A stretch of DNA of 44,827 bases. Source: Asparagopsis taxiformis. Taxonomy: Eukaryota > Rhodophyta > Florideophyceae > Bonnemaisoniales > Bonnemaisoniaceae. Within the stretch, counting starts at the first letter, position 1; the number at the start of each line of letters is the position of its first letter. Shown piece by piece: positions 10,341-22,933 of the stretch. Below the pieces are notes generated by a model that was not told the DNA's origin, did not search any database, and was given only the letters and a program-made list of their open reading frames with translations. Location: positions 1-44,827 of the forward strand of contig JALQPE010000512.1 in assembly GCA_030407315.1 (NCBI GenBank), read 5' to 3'. The translations under genes and the position numbers were made by a program.

Positions 10341-10739
10341 GACTTGAGAGAAAATATGGAGCATAGTGTTGATTTGAAGGTAAATATTGGAATGGTTTGT
10401 GGTTCACGACTATATTGATTTTGATGGAGCTTTTCAGATATTTGTAGGTAGCAAAGTTAGTAAGAGGGAAGATAAGTTCTACAGGAGAGCGGATCGACCG
10501 CCTTCGGATGGGTATGATGGTTTATGTCATACATAAGCACAATAGGATCATCTTTGTAAGACATGGAATGAATCACTTCTGAGGCACGTTGGTAGTACTG
10601 CCACGTAACAGCGACAGTGACAGTTCGAGTTTGAGATTTAGTTAAGTCGATTTAGTAGTTCTGTTAATAGTAAAGTTTTCAATGATAATAAAGACAATAA
10701 CTGCTATGAGGAAGTACTACACTGCGCCGCTTTAGCCGC

Positions 10740-11688
10740 TCAACCCCACACAGATGCGGCATGAACAGCCGGTTCTCCAGATCTAGCAGGATAATCAAGT
10801 TCAGCCACTTGCGGCTTTGTAGACTCTTCGGCTTCAGCGGCAGCCAAGGCCGCTGCTTCCTCATCACGTTTGCGCTGTCTCGAGAGGATGATACCATCGA
10901 ACAATACCTTTGCATCTGATGCATCCATTCGTAAATTGGCAGCAGCTGTCATCGGCGCCTCTTGGATTTCATTTTCCTCGATCTGTTGATTCACGTATTC
11001 GCGATAGCATCGCTCGAGCATGTTGCGCTGCAGATCTCGCACTGTACTCTCGCTGTACGGAAAGAGCGGGACGAGCGACAGGCACTGCACTTGCTCTGGG
11101 GGCAGCACGCGCTCTGCAAGGAAAGAGTAGTTTTCCGAGGAAACTTGGCGCGTCTTGCATCGTCGGGGCAAGATTGTTGAAAACATTCACAGCCTTATCG
11201 TTGCCAATTTTAAGCAGGGCTTTGATAACAGCCACATCTTGAATTGCCGATGGTACAATTGTCTTCTCAGTGACGAGATTGCTCAAGTAGCTGGAAAACA
11301 AGGCACCGCGCAAGATACCTGGACCAAGTTTGCGTTTGTACTCAGAGGTGACCTCACGCATATAATCAGGCGTGGTACCATAAAGCACAACAAGCTGACC
11401 ATATTCAGCCACGAGCTGCTGCTGACGGGCAACAAAGCGTTTCTTGGCTACCTACATCGAAGCCATGACAACTGCTGTGGCTGCCATGTAAGGAATGAGC
11501 GCCCAGAAGCCAACTTGCTTTGGTGCCATTAGATCGGAGCGGCGCTGAGAAGGCAATGGCTGCTCCTCAGAGAAGCGATTTTGCTCGGGAGCAGCACCGC
11601 GACGGCGCATCGGAGTTACTGCACGCGCTGTTGCAACATGCTGCTCGTTGTCTGAGTTGGGACGCGGAGTGAGCCGAAAGGCAGACAT
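10740..11688 (-). pseudogene. Remnant of a cellular membrane-protein gene (plastid-envelope-like?)
   Basis: Starts at ATG 11688 (MSAFRLTPRP) with a basic N-terminus and one hydrophobic segment (GFWALIPYMAATAVVMAS). A TAG stop follows in frame near 11450, then a good stretch continues (VAEYGQLVVLYGTTPDYM, LVTEKTIVPSAIQD, ALLKIGNDKAVNVF). A frame change occurs near 11130, then FLAERVLPPEQVQCLSLV and a C-terminus ending near 10740 with a helical Ala/Glu-rich part. Two lesions make it a pseudogene. The layout vaguely recalls a Tic110-type plastid inner-envelope protein, but I cannot support that assignment. It is divergent from the next gene remnant (430 bp apart), as in a normal gene pair. Confidence 0.55.
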
Positions 11689-12117
11689 GGTCGTCGGCGT
11701 GAAATGACATGGTACTGCACGGGGTGAGAGTGGACGATGGGACGGCAGAAGTTGGAGGTGAGCGGCTGGGAACCGATTCGACGAATCGATGGCAGTGAGG
11801 ACAGTGAGGAGGACTGGAAGGCAAACGGGACCGTTCGTCGTTGCATGGTTTGGAAAGTTAAGGAAAAGCGAATTGGGCGTTGGGAGGATGGCGGCATGAC
11901 CGCGACGTGGTCGGTTGTTCACGATCGGAAAGACGTTCAACACGACCGAGGTTGTCCACGGTGCATCATCTGCACGATTTGCAGATCAGCAAAGTACAAT
12001 GAGATCAGCGCACAGAAGACGAAGGGCAGTCTGTCCCTTCCATCATCAAATTTATAAAATTTCCGAGCACGTTGCAGTCGCCTCAGTCCAAACGCACTAT
12101 CGTTCACTCGGCTTCAC
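11689..12117. other. Divergent intergenic region inside the captured block
   Basis: It lies between a minus-strand remnant starting at 11688 and a plus-strand remnant starting at 12118. It probably held both promoters before capture. I see no convincing TATA box or other element. Confidence 0.35.
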
Positions 12118-13395
12118 ATGCAAGGGGTATCGTCTCCGCCAATCGTGGTAAAACCACCTCCCTATCCCTCATCTCCCTTGCAATCATGTCCTGTTCGATA
12201 CGCAGTCACTGGTGATACTATCCTGTCCTTTGCAACTACTTCGCTGCTCACGGTAATCACTCCGCAATCCCCAACAACTCCACCAGCTCAGGTCAAATTC
12301 ATTTCGCAATGGCCCGCACCAGAAGACTTTGATATTGCTGCTATAGCCGTAACACCAGACGATTCAGCTCTCGCCATCATAATTTAGGACTTACCATCGT
12401 TGTACCATCAATCCTCTCTCGTTCTGCCCAATCCTCGCACGGCAGCGCTTCTCATGTGAATTGTACTACTGTCGACGCTTTCATTTCCGCGCAACTGTCC
12501 AGGAAGAACTCTCGCTTTCATCTCGCCTCCCACTTCTCTACAATCCAAAGCGGCTCCAGAATACGATCCATCCACAATTCCGGTCGCCTCAAACTTACCG
12601 CCACATCTCCGCCATGCTTATCACACTCTGGCATTAACCATCCCACAGAAAGCCTCTTCCCAACCATTTCTGACATATAACCATGCCCAATATTCTCTCG
12701 CAGTTCACGCCGGCGCTGATACCTTAACAATCTATACCTTTCAATCAGGTTACAATGCAATCCTTCAAACTAAATCTCTAGATATCACCATCACAAATAG
12801 ATCCTCATCGCTCTCGATGCACGTCATTCTAATTACTCCTTCCGGTACTCTTGTCCTTGCACTACTGGCCGACAGCGAGGTATTCTTTATTGAAGACACA
12901 AGGATTGCATTTCATGTTCCATTATCCAAATTCAAACCTCTGGCCGTCACGTTTCTCGAGAGCTCCGCACAGCAGTCCTATTCGTGCAAACTGTTGGAGA
13001 CCCATCACCGACCGTGAGTGCCTATTCCTAATCGCGCTCCTCTCGCAAATAGTCTGCATGTTGTATATATTCGCTACACATCGGGTAGAGTTGTTGAAAC
13101 CAAGCCACTGTTCAACCCTACGACATCAACTGTATCTTCTTTGACTGTACTTTCGCACCGAGAACCGCCATGCTGTGTATTTCTTGCTGAGAATGGGGAT
13201 GTGATGTTTCTGTGCGATGATGAACTATCTATCTCGAGCATTAACCTGCAACAACTCGTTGAGCCGTATGTAGATATGCACGCTTCCACAGAGACTCTTG
13301 TTAATTTCTTTGCCTGTGGGCCACAAATCTTGTTTGCAATAGGAGACGGCCCTAACTTGCTGGTCGCTCAGTTACCCCATTTAACCATATGGTAA
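12118..13395 (+). pseudogene. Remnant of a beta-propeller-like protein gene
   Basis: Read in one main frame with in-frame stops and short frame changes. The recognisable stretches are typical of repeat beta strands: YAVTGDTILSFATTSLLTV, DIAAIAVTPDDSALAI, VHAGADTLTIYTFQSGYNA, MHVILITPSGTLVLALLA, LHVVYIRYTSGRVVE and CVFLAENGDVMFLCDDE. Stops near 12388 and 13015 break it. The pattern suggests a WD40 or nucleoporin-type propeller, but no diagnostic motif fixes the family. It ends with a stop at 13393. Confidence 0.5.
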
Positions 13396-13719
13396 CTAAA
13401 ACACATCGACCGGCATTTGCTCGCTACCAACTTGCTTCGCTCTAAAATGCGATTTTTTCTCCTTGTGCACTATTATAAACATTTCTTATTGCAGGTAAAG
13501 AAACAATTTACAAGCCTTCTAAGTGGGTCTAGTTGACAACTTATGGTCTCCGGTACAGTGCTTGAGGAAGCAGCAACCGCGAAAAGTTGATTTTATGCAT
13601 TGACAGATTAACACACACCCAGTTCGTTCACTGCAACCCAAGAAACCCCTATCGTCCGAAACAGAGGCTCCGTTGCAGTTGTCCAGCGCAGTTGGCAACA
13701 CTTGAAAATTTCAATAACC

Positions 13720-14121
13720 TCACTCTGCTGCATCCTTCTGTTCTCCCTCACCACTTAGCCTGCTTGCTATCAGTGTTGCCACAACAATCAACGCACCGCC
13801 AGCGAATCCTTTCGGTCCAAAACTCTCCCCCAACAGCAGTGCAGCTAGAGTACTTGCCCAAAGCGGCTGTGTTGGGAAAATGACAACAGCCTCACTTGCC
13901 GGAACGACCTGTTGCCCTTTCGTTTGCGCCCAACCAGATACGGCTGAAGAGAATAGCCCCGTCCAGCTAACAACGGCCACATTCACTGCAATTCCAGCCA
14001 ATGTCCATGGCATCGATGCCATGGACATTGATGCCAAGTGATCACTTCCTCCGTTCCGGATGACACGTCTGTCGGAGCATAATGATTGAGCACTGCCCCG
14101 ATTTTCGCAAACGCCGTTCAT
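13720..14121 (-). pseudogene. EamA/DMT-family transporter, C-terminal fragment
   Basis: The minus strand encodes the last part of a drug/metabolite transporter: LFSSAVSGWAQTKGQQVV, PASEAVVIFPTQPLWASTLA, ALLLGESFGPKGFAGGALIV, then a short hydrophilic tail. The 'P..A...F..QPL.A...A..LGE' pattern and the glycine-rich final helix are typical of the second EamA domain. Only three or so membrane helices remain of the usual ten, and the N-terminal two thirds is missing, so it is a truncated captured fragment. The family includes plastid and Golgi metabolite exporters; the substrate is unknown. Confidence 0.7.
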
Positions 14122-14212
14122 GCAAATGATAACAATGTCTGTACAAAAATCTTCGTAGCAACAAGCGGTGTGGCAGCTACTGTGTTAAAATAGTTACTCA
14201 AGCGAATGATGT

Positions 14213-15047
14213 ATGTGGAGAAAAAGAATGCAGACAACATCACCGGTTACACTAGAATCTGCGCCATGGCCTTTGTCCGAGCTCAAAAGTGCAACACCTG
14301 CAACAGCCACAACAGACAATATCCATGTTTTGCCCGAAACTTTACCCAGCCCAAAAAGCCCGATAGCGGCGGAGGAACACCAATCAATGGTTAATAGTCA
14401 AGATAATTCGTTTTTGCTAGACAAGTCGACATTTTTCAGAGAAGTGACGTGTAGTACGTTTGTGAAGACACTGTTGATTTGTTCAGCTGCATTGTATATA
14501 GCGCATGAGATTACAAATGTTGTGTTGAGCTTGTTGAATTTTTATCGAATGGTTGTCGAATCGGGAGGAGGTGTCCGTTTTCGTTGATGATTATCTAGGC
14601 GTACAATGCGGAATCCTGGGCGCTGACATGGGGATAATCATTCCGGTTCTGTTTCTGCAATTATTGTACATGCTGTTGAAACAGCTGTCACTGATCCCGA
14701 TTTTAATCCTTGGTGTGTTTTACCCCAACGCGAACGGTCAACGCAATTTGTTACACAATCCACGCAAATACCGGTGGACTGCGTTTGGTGTGCTGACTTT
14801 ATGAGTGTCTTCGTTAGCTGTGCTGACCGTGTTCATCTCGAAGCTGGAACCGTTGTTGATCGTCGGCAATCTGAGTTTGTTCTGGTATGTGGTCGTTGCA
14901 CCATCAACTTACGACTCAGTGACGTACATCGTGTCGATTGTGTACGCTGTGTTGGCAGCTGGTGCGGGCATTGTGATCATCATCCGAGTGTTACGATCAG
15001 AGGCAAACAATGTATTCAAAGTGCCGGATGGCTCGCAGGCTGGGTAG
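14213..15047 (+). pseudogene. Remnant of a multi-pass membrane protein gene
   Basis: Three consecutive frames together give about 270 residues. A hydrophilic Ser/Pro-rich N-terminus is followed by membrane segments around TFVKTLLICSAALYIAHEI, GIIIPVLFLQLLYMLLKQ, FGVLTL plus SLAVLTVFISKLEPLLIV, LSLFWYVVVAP and VYAVLAAGAGIVIIIRVL. It ends NNVFKVPDGSQAG. Frame changes lie near 14570 and 14805. The family is not recognised. It shares the block with other captured gene remnants. Confidence 0.5.
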
Positions 15048-15330
15048 AGATGAAGTGCGTAGAAACGATGAAATAAAATATTTATTGCAGGCGCCGATAT
15101 TTGACGCACGTGTATCGCTGGGTAGCCCGTAATGACGTTTGAGAAATGTCTACCTGTTGCAACTTGGAAGTTCGCCAATGACAACAATGCAATTTCTTTC
15201 ACTAGGCTCCGACACATTACAGCCCAAATTTCCTGCTCATAACTAAGCTGTGCAACCGTCTAGCTTCTTGCTTTCGCCAAAAGCTGCCATTTCACATTCC
15301 ACCCTCGCATTACCCAGTCTCCTCAAACTG

Positions 15331-15541
15331 ATGGCTGCGGAGTACCGTAAGAATGAGGATCGATTTTACCGCACCGCACCGCCAAACCACCCCAGCTCGC
15401 TGTAGAGGTTATTCGCCGCGTAAGTCTACAGCTCGACAAGGATGGCGACCTTGCATTTGCGTTCGCAAACGCCGAGCGCGCTTATGCTCTTGTCGTTTGT
15501 CTTCAGGACCTCAACAAGATGGGTTGGAAGGAATGTGCGCA
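15331..15541 (+). pseudogene. Short coding remnant of unknown family
   Basis: From ATG 15331 there is MAAEYRKNEDRFYRTAPPNH. After a stop and a frame change it continues as LDKDGDLAFAFANAERAYAL and LQDLNKMGWKECA. The composition looks like real protein, but no family can be named. Confidence 0.35.
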
Positions 15542-15723
15542 CCATCTACAACCATCGCATTTCGCGCCGACAGCATCAGCCGCCAACAAACACCAACAAT
15601 GTACGCGCTCTGCAACAAAAAAGCAGCGTGTTACATCTGTTTCGCATCTTCCGTAGCGTTATCCCAAACCGGCAATCGAATGCCGCGCGTATATGCGACG
15701 CCCCTTGTAAGCACTGCGACGCC

Positions 15724-16506
15724 TACACCAGCCGCAACGCAGGCGGCGGAACGCGGTGACAGGTTGCGCACGAATACATACATGGCGGCGCCCGCAGCCG
15801 CTGTGGATTCACAAATCTCCGAATGACTATGCAGAACACCCACATCGCGTTTACAATGCACATCGCGAACGGCGCCGCCAAATGTAGCGGTCGCCATGCC
15901 GGCATGTGACCGCATAGCACGCAGATCAGCGGGATGAAGTGGGCGTGGAGTCCGTTCTGCGCGCCGATGACGCAGAAGGCGCCGAAGCCCAGCGCGTCGG
16001 TGGCGAAAAACGGCGACACCTTGGCGTCTTATTGGCGTGGCCAGAGCGAGAATGTCGCCAATGATACCAGGATGGATAGAGTGAGATAACCCGGTTCAGT
16101 GGTCCGGAACGGACGTGTCCAGATGATAAGACCATCGCAAATCGTGCCGCCGCCCGACGCGGTCGTCGTTCCCACCACCACCGCGCCCAGCATGTCCTGT
16201 TGTTCCTTAGCTTCCTGATCGGCAAGCTCATATTGAACAGTGGCTTAAGCCACTGTGCAATATAAATTCATCGCGTTGCGCAGCCTCCAGCGACGAATAC
16301 TCTTGTTGGTGAACCATTTCGCTACCATCATCCATTGCATTTTCTAGCACACGAAACTCCTCTTCATGGTCATGTACATGAACTCCGTACCCCTGAGCGT
16401 GACCGTCAAGTGATAGTACCATGTTAGGATTGGAATCTATGTCCGCACTACGCACATTCGAGAAGAGATATTTGTATGCAACTGTTCGCCACGACTTTAT
16501 GGACAA
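15724..16506 (-). pseudogene. TRIC/UPF0126-like membrane channel remnant
   Basis: On the minus strand the first repeat half reads GAVVVGTTTASGGGTICDGL followed by PGYLTLSILVSLATFSLW. A TAA stop near 16028 follows, then the second half begins FFATDALGFGAFCVIGAQ. The TxxGGGxIxD signature and the 'DALG...F...GAQ' motif are the hallmarks of the UPF0126 (YicG) / trimeric intracellular cation channel family, which has two inverted three-helix units. A hydrophilic N-terminal segment (16228-16506) in another frame probably belongs to the same gene. The second TxGGG is lost, so this copy is broken. Confidence 0.65.
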
Positions 16507-16740
16507 CTACGGTAAAGCGTCGTTTGAACCCTCGGTAGAGAATTATCCGCAACAATAAAAGGAACCGATGCTTTCCATCAATGATGATTCTAATGTGTAT
16601 AGCCATACAAATATACTACATGAGTGTTCAAGTGGTACGACAGCTGGGACTGGGAACGTTAAGAGAGCTCTAGGGTAGGTAACAGACAATGAACTTGTGC
16701 GGGAGGACGGGTATTCAGGACAAGCTGTCAGAACTGTAAT
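16507..16740. other. No gene seen
   Basis: Unremarkable A/T-rich spacer between the captured gene block and the palindrome arrays. Confidence 0.5.
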
Positions 16741-16754
16741 TACTCTGTTTTCTT

Positions 16755-17118
16755 ACAGCAAAGTCATCGTTAAGGCGGATTTTTTTCTTCAGGACAAGCT
16801 GTCAAAACTGTAAGTTCTCTATTTTCTTACAGCAAAGTCATCGTTAAGGCGGATTTGCCTCTTCAGGACAAGCTGTCGGAACTGCTATTCAGTTTTCTTA
16901 CAGCAAAGGCAGTTTACCCAGGTTGCTTACAGCAAAGTCATCGTTACGATGACTTTGCTGTAAGAAAACAAAACATTACAGCAAAGTCATCGTTACGATG
17001 ACTTTGCTGTAAGAAAACAAAACATTACAGCAAAGTCATCGTTACGATGACTTTGCTGTAAGAAAACAAAACATTACAGCAAAGTCATCTTAACGATGAC
17101 TTTGCTGTAAGAAACCAT
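16755..17118. repeat. 49-bp tandem repeat of a near-perfect palindrome
   Basis: Four tandem units start at 16927, 16976, 17025 and 17074. Each contains an 18-bp arm TTACAGCAAAGTCATCGT, one central base, and its exact complement, separated by a GAAAACAAAACA-like spacer. The last unit has a small change at the centre. Half-palindromes with the same arm lie at 16757 and 16827. Confidence 0.9.
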
Positions 17119-17149
17119 GGTAAACCAACCTCTCTGTAAGCTTTCGAGA

Positions 17150-17940
17150 GGGACTGATGTTTCTCACTCGGGAAGAAGAAGGAGACGATTTCGGACCCCG
17201 CGAAAAAGGCTGCAAAGTGGTCTGGATGGGTTGGGGTGGTTCTAGGAAGCACTAAAACGTGTTTTAATTGCACTCAAAGCTTCTGGCTTGCGTAGTAGGG
17301 CTGGTAGAATTCATCGATTTTCGGTCACCAGATTGTTACAACTGGAGATGTGATGGTCAAAATTGAACTTTGTCCGAATGATGTGTAAGTGGTCTGTAAG
17401 GGTTGGAGTGGCTCTAGGGAGTACGGAAAAGTGTTCTATGAGTTCGTAAAGCTGCTGGCTTGCGCGCTAGGGCTGACAGAATGCATCGATTTTTGGTCAC
17501 CAGATTCCCACAACTGGAGATGTGATGGCCAAAAGTGAACTTTGTCGGAACGAAGTGCAAGTGGTCTGGGAGGGTTGGAGTGAGTCTGGGGAGTACTGTA
17601 ACCGGTTTTATTCGCCCTGAAAGCTGGTGGCTTGCGAGGTAGAGCTTCCGGAGTTCACTAATTTTTGCTCGCCAGATTCTCACAACTGGAGATGTGATGG
17701 CCAAAATTGAACTTTGTCGGAACGAAGTGCAAGTGATCCGTAAGGGCTGGAGTGGCTCTAGGGAGTACGGAAAAGTGTTTTATGCTTCCGTAAAGCTGCG
17801 GACTTGCGTGGTAGGGATTCCAGAATGCATCGATTTTTGGTCACCAGACTCCCACAACTGGAGATGTGATAGCCAAAATTGAACTTTGTAAGAACGAAGT
17901 GCAAGTGTTCTGGATTCCTTCGAGTGGCCTGGAAGCGTAC
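17150..17940. repeat. 172-bp satellite array (about 4.5 copies)
   Basis: The landmark ACTGGAGATGTGAT recurs at 17341, 17513, 17685 and 17857, spaced exactly 172 bp. Units share GTAAGGGTTGGAGTGGCTCT and CATCGATTTTTGGTCACCAG. Single-base differences accumulate between units but length is conserved. No protein is plausible. Confidence 0.88.
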
Positions 17941-18099
17941 TCTGGACAAGTTTTCGGACCTTGAAGAGGCTCAACTGCACAATGCTGACATTGAAATGAA
18001 ACATTCATATAGTCCATTTTTAACTAGAACTGCTGGAATGGATTGCGTAGCCTATAGAGGAGCAATGTAGTTATATAATAGAGCTAGAAGCATGCCTCC

Positions 18100-21000
18100 A
18101 CAACCTATCTCTCATTTCTCTAGTTCTCCTTCATCATTCCAGTCTCCCTTCCTGTGACGCACTGCGCCTCTGGTGTCACTTCACACGCCCCTCCTGTGCA
18201 TTAAATACCTGTCTACCACTTCCGTATTCTACTCATACCACCACCTTCATTTTACCCCATGCCTACCATCCTATCCTTTACATTCTGTCCTTCAATCCTA
18301 GGCTAACCTACTTCATAACCATCGATGTAAAGTGAATATCTAGATTCCTACCTACTTGAGAGTATAGTTTATTAGAACGGGAAACGGACGGTTTTGTATA
18401 GTCAATGTGCTACACAGCACCAGGAGTAGATTTTGCGCACCGATAATCTATGCTTGATATTGGAGAGACCAGCTTCTTGTAGCCTCGGGAAATGTGCAGG
18501 TAGTACCTTTCCAGAGGTCCTGGAGGTGTTCACACCAACTCTAGTCCATTTTAACGAGTTTGAGTTTCGACCGCCAGAATCTCTGTCGTGAGAAAATGCA
18601 TTTTCCCACCACCATGGTGGTTGTAATTTTGCGTGCTCCTCTCGCAATACTGAAATTTTTAGGTAGTTCAGGCCGGGTGAACAAGACACAGATCGCTCTT
18701 CAAAGCCGCCCAAAGCCGTCGAAACCATCCTTCCACAATGTTCTCGACTTCACAATTCCTATCTCACCCTTCCCAAGGTAAGAGAGGGACCAAGCTCCCC
18801 TGCCACTTACAGCTGAGGCAATTTACCAGGGATGCTTACAGCAAAGTCATCGTTACGATGACTTTGCTGTAAGAAAAGAAGACATTACAGTGGGCGAAGG
18901 ATTTTACCGGGTAAAAAAATCACAAGGAATTTTTTACCGGGTAAAAAATCGTGGCTACTGTAATGAAACGTTTACTTACAGCAAAGTCATCGTTACGATG
19001 ACTTTGCTGTAAGAAAAGGAAACATTACAGTGGGCGAAGAATTTTTACCGGGTAAAAAATCACCAAGAATTTTTTTACCGGGTAAAAATCGTGCCTGCTG
19101 TAATGTTTTCTTTTCTTACAGCAAAGTCATCGTAACGATGACTTTGCTGTCAGCACCCTCGGTAAACTGCCTCAGCTGTAAGCGGTCTGGCTTCACCCTC
19201 TCTCTCATGTCTCTTGTCTTCCTTCATCCCAGCCTCCCTGCTATGTCGACTCCGGTGTCACTCCAGCCGACCCTTCGGTGAGTGTAATCCTTGTGTCTAC
19301 CACCGCCATAGTCTACTCATACTATCCCTTCATGTTGCTGCATACCTAACCCCCCATCCTTCCTGATTGTCCTACAATCCTAGGCTAGCTTACTTACCAA
19401 CTATATTGGTATAGAAGACAGCTAGATTCCGAGTAACAAAAATCTATATTGTACTAAAAAGGGCAATTTGGTGTGGTCACTGTGCCACATGGCACCAGGA
19501 ATAGAATCTGGCGACGGATACCCTATGCTTGATCTCAGAGAGGACAGCTACGCCCATGCTCCGAAAACGTGCTGTCAGTACCTTCCAGACGTCGTGGAGG
19601 TGCTCACGCCAGCTCTAGTTCATTTTAGGGAGGTTGAGTTTCGACAGTCAGAATTTCACTCTTGCGAAAATTGTGTTTCATATTTTGTGCACTCCTGCCG
19701 CCGTACCAGATAGGGTACCCAGCCCAGACCGGGTGAGCACGACGCAGAGTGCTCCCCAACGCCGCCAACAGCCGTCCAAACCATCCCTTTGCCATGTTTT
19801 CTGGCTTCACAATTCCTTGCTCACCCTTCCCAAGGTGAGGGAGGGACCAAGCCCCCAGCCGCTTACAGCTGAGGCAGTTTACCAGGGATGCTTACAGCAA
19901 AGTCATCGTTACGATGACTTTGCTGTAAGAAAATGTTTTCATTACAGTGGCCGAAGAATTTTTTACCGGGTAAAGAAATCATGGCTACTGTAATGAAACC
20001 TTTCCTTACAGCAAAGTCATCGTAACGATGACTTTGCTGTAAGCATCCCTAGTAAACTGCTCCATCTGTAAGCCGTTGGTCTCAACCCTCGCTCTCATGT
20101 CTGTTGTCCTCCATCATCTCCACCTCCCTTCGCCCTGCGCACCACGTCTCTAGTGCCACTCTGCCCGCCCCTTTGGTGCATGAAATACTTCTCTACCACT
20201 GCCATAGTCTTCACATACTACTGCCTCTATACTTCTGCATGCCTACCCTTCCTTCTTCCTCTCCTGTGCTAGGCCCAGAGCATATCCAACTTCCTGAACA
20301 TCATTGTACAGTGAGGAAGTAGAATACTAACTAGATGGCTAGAGTAAACTGCAAATGTAAGTAGCTATGGTTGGGGTGGTACCCAGCACCCTACTCCACC
20401 CCAACCTCTACTCCTCCTTCATGAGTAAGCTTTGGTCGCAGAACTGCTATGCTCGATTTCGGTGAGGAAAGCCCCTCGCATGCTCAGGAAAATTTCTGAT
20501 AGCACCTTTCCAGCGGTCTTGGTACTCCAGACCTGTTCTAGCTCTTTTCAGCGAGGTCGGATTTCGGCCGCCCGAGTCTCTGCCGTGAGAAAATGGTGGC
20601 ACAAATTTTGTGCACTCTTGCTGCCATACTATGTGTTGCATCCAGCTCAGACCCGGTTGAGCGTAACACAGAGTGCTCGCCAGAGCCATGAACACTAGTC
20701 GAAAAAAACCGCTCGCGATGTTCCCGACTTCACACTTCCCTTCCTATCCTTCCCAAGGTGGGAGAGTGACTAAACCCCCAAACGCTTACAGCAGAAGCCG
20801 TTTACAAGGGATGCTTACAGCAAAGTCATCGTTACGATGACTTTGCTGTAAGGAAAGGTCTCCATTACAGTGGCCGAAGAATTTTTTACCGGGTAAAAAA
20901 TTGCAGCTGCTGTAATGAAACGTTTCCTTACAGCAAAGTCATCGTAACGATGGCTTTCCTGTAAGGAAACGTTGCCATTACAGTGACTGGAGAATTTTTA

Positions 21001-21245
21001 CCGGGTAAAAAAATCACCAAGAAATTTTTACCAGGTAAAAAAATCCTGGCTGCTGTGAGGAAACATTGCTATCGCAGTGACCGAATAGTTTTTACCGGGT
21101 AAAAAAATTACCAAAAAGTTTTTTCCAGGGTAAAAATCGTGGCTTCTGTAATATTTTGTTGCCTCACAGCAAAGTCATCGCTGCGATCGTTACCATGACT
21201 TTTCTGTCGGCGCTCCACCGAAACTGCCCCCTCCGTAAGCCTTCC
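18100..21245. repeat. Higher-order repeat, about 1 kb units with palindrome blocks
   Basis: Three diverged copies start near 18110, 19195 and 20090. Each has a CT-rich start, a segment around CTAGTCCATTTTA and GAGTTTCGACCG, and a palindrome block. The blocks (18835-19150, 19888-20043, 20812-21190) alternate the TTACAGCAAAGTCATCGT palindrome with a second fold: CATTACAG ... CTGTAATG enclosing one or two TTTTACCGGGTAAA palindromes. No gene is seen in this stretch. Confidence 0.8.
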
Positions 21246-21536
21246 TGATCCTCTCAATTTTGCAGACGAAGACGACTGCGTCATTACGCCCATCGCCTTC
21301 TTGTTCTATTCCAGTGCCACCCGCCATCGTTTCCTCTCTTGCTCATAAGGAGCTCAGTATTTTATATCTCCTGCGATACAATACTTCACTCTCGAGCTGG
21401 AAGGAATGCATAAAGGCAACTTCTCAAATAGTTTTTCAGCAAATGTGCCGTCTGAAAGGGAGTTTTCTTGCTCATCAGTGAAAAGTAGTGCTTCTTCTCC
21501 AGTCGTTCGTTTCCCTGCAGTGAATCTCCTATTCTT

Positions 21537-22071
21537 TTACCGGGGAGGCTCAGTCTCATTGTTTTTATCAGGCATACCGGGTTCAGAGAATCTTGGGTTA
21601 TCTTCTTCGCTTCTTATCCAACCTGGACTTGTTTTCATTCGACTCCGTTCTCTGTCCTCTTCGGCCTTGGTAAGATGCATTGCCTTTGTCCCCGCAGCAT
21701 ATTCCAGTTTGTCATCGAAACTGTTTGTAAACATCCCGTTCTTGGTTCTCAGACTGCTTCTGTCTATCAAGTCGTCATGAAAGTCAACAAGGATGAATAA
21801 AATGCGCTCTTCAATGCGATGATGAGTATCCCCGACCCCTTTCAAGTTTTCTGCTACCAAATCTGTTCGCACGAATTGCTCCATCGTTGCAGACTTCTTC
21901 AACCACTTGTGAACAACCTCTGACATTCACTTTGCGAGGGTCAACTTGCATTTCAGGCGAACTGTACTGCGCAGTAGTGATGATTGTCTCGCTAGCTGAG
22001 GGAGAATTAATATTCTCTGCTACTTCTCTGCCACTACATTCAACCGTTACGAAACCTTTCGAGGGTTTCAT
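21537..22071 (-). pseudogene. Coding remnant of unknown family
   Basis: Minus-strand segments MKPSKGFVTVECSGREVAEN and, one frame over, VVHKWLKKSATMEQFVRT, HHRIEERILFILVDFHDD and DKLEYAAGTKAMHLTKAEED look like one protein with a frame break near 21925. It is charged and has no membrane segment. I do not recognise it. It could be another captured cellular exon. Confidence 0.4.
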
Positions 22072-22933
22072 TCGATCAGATGAACTGGTTCACCACAATG
22101 ATTTGTCCTATGCTTATTACTTTCTGCTGAATTATTGCTATTATATCCGGGCTGGACCTACTCAAAATGGTTTTGCTATCTTGTATCGCATTCCCTCAAG
22201 ACAAACCTGTCAAAGACGTATCCATTTACGTTTATTACACGGTGATGCTCTAAGCACTAATACCGAATCTGATTTTCTCATAGACGTAGTTCCTAGTTGT
22301 ATACTCTACCATATTCTAGGCCCTATTCACGAGGTGAAAACATGATCTCTCGTTTAATCGTACTCGGTGTGATATCTTAAATTAGCATATATTTATTTAT
22401 TAAAATGCAGATTCACTGCTCGCTTGCAACATGAAAATTATAAAATTTCTTCCACACTGCTATTTCCTAACCGCCACCATCTACGTGGCCCGCTTTGACT
22501 GCCTGCCAAGTGTGCTCAGAGTATGTAATGACGTCATCTATATATACCAGCCACATCATCACTGGAAGCGCGGACTCCTCTTCCAGGAAAGTGCGCCATT
22601 TTTCTTACTCCTCACCTCCCCCTTTTCTGTAGGCCCCATATGCTAGTGTTTTTCCTATATTTCTGTAGTGATGACGTCATTCTAGACCATAAAAGGCGGT
22701 CGAAGATGCGATCATGTGGGACTGTTCTGCCAGATCATGTGCTTCTAAGCGTAATTCACACCCTAGGCTTCGTTTTTCTGGGCCTCACATCGCACCGCTC
22801 TGTTTTAAATTTATCCCTCTATTGTTCTCCTACACGTCCTTTCCGCCCGCAGAGTACTACTTAAACGACAGATTCTGGAAATCCCTGTTTCCATCTCTGT
22901 ATCCTCCGGCAACAAAGCAACAATAACTACACT

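Noticed and set aside
10740..11688. Firm assignment to Tic110
   Set aside because: Only general layout and a helical pattern support it; no diagnostic motif is visible.
21406..21780. 124-codon plus-strand frame
   Set aside because: Antisense to a better minus-strand frame, with low-complexity Ser/Leu content.
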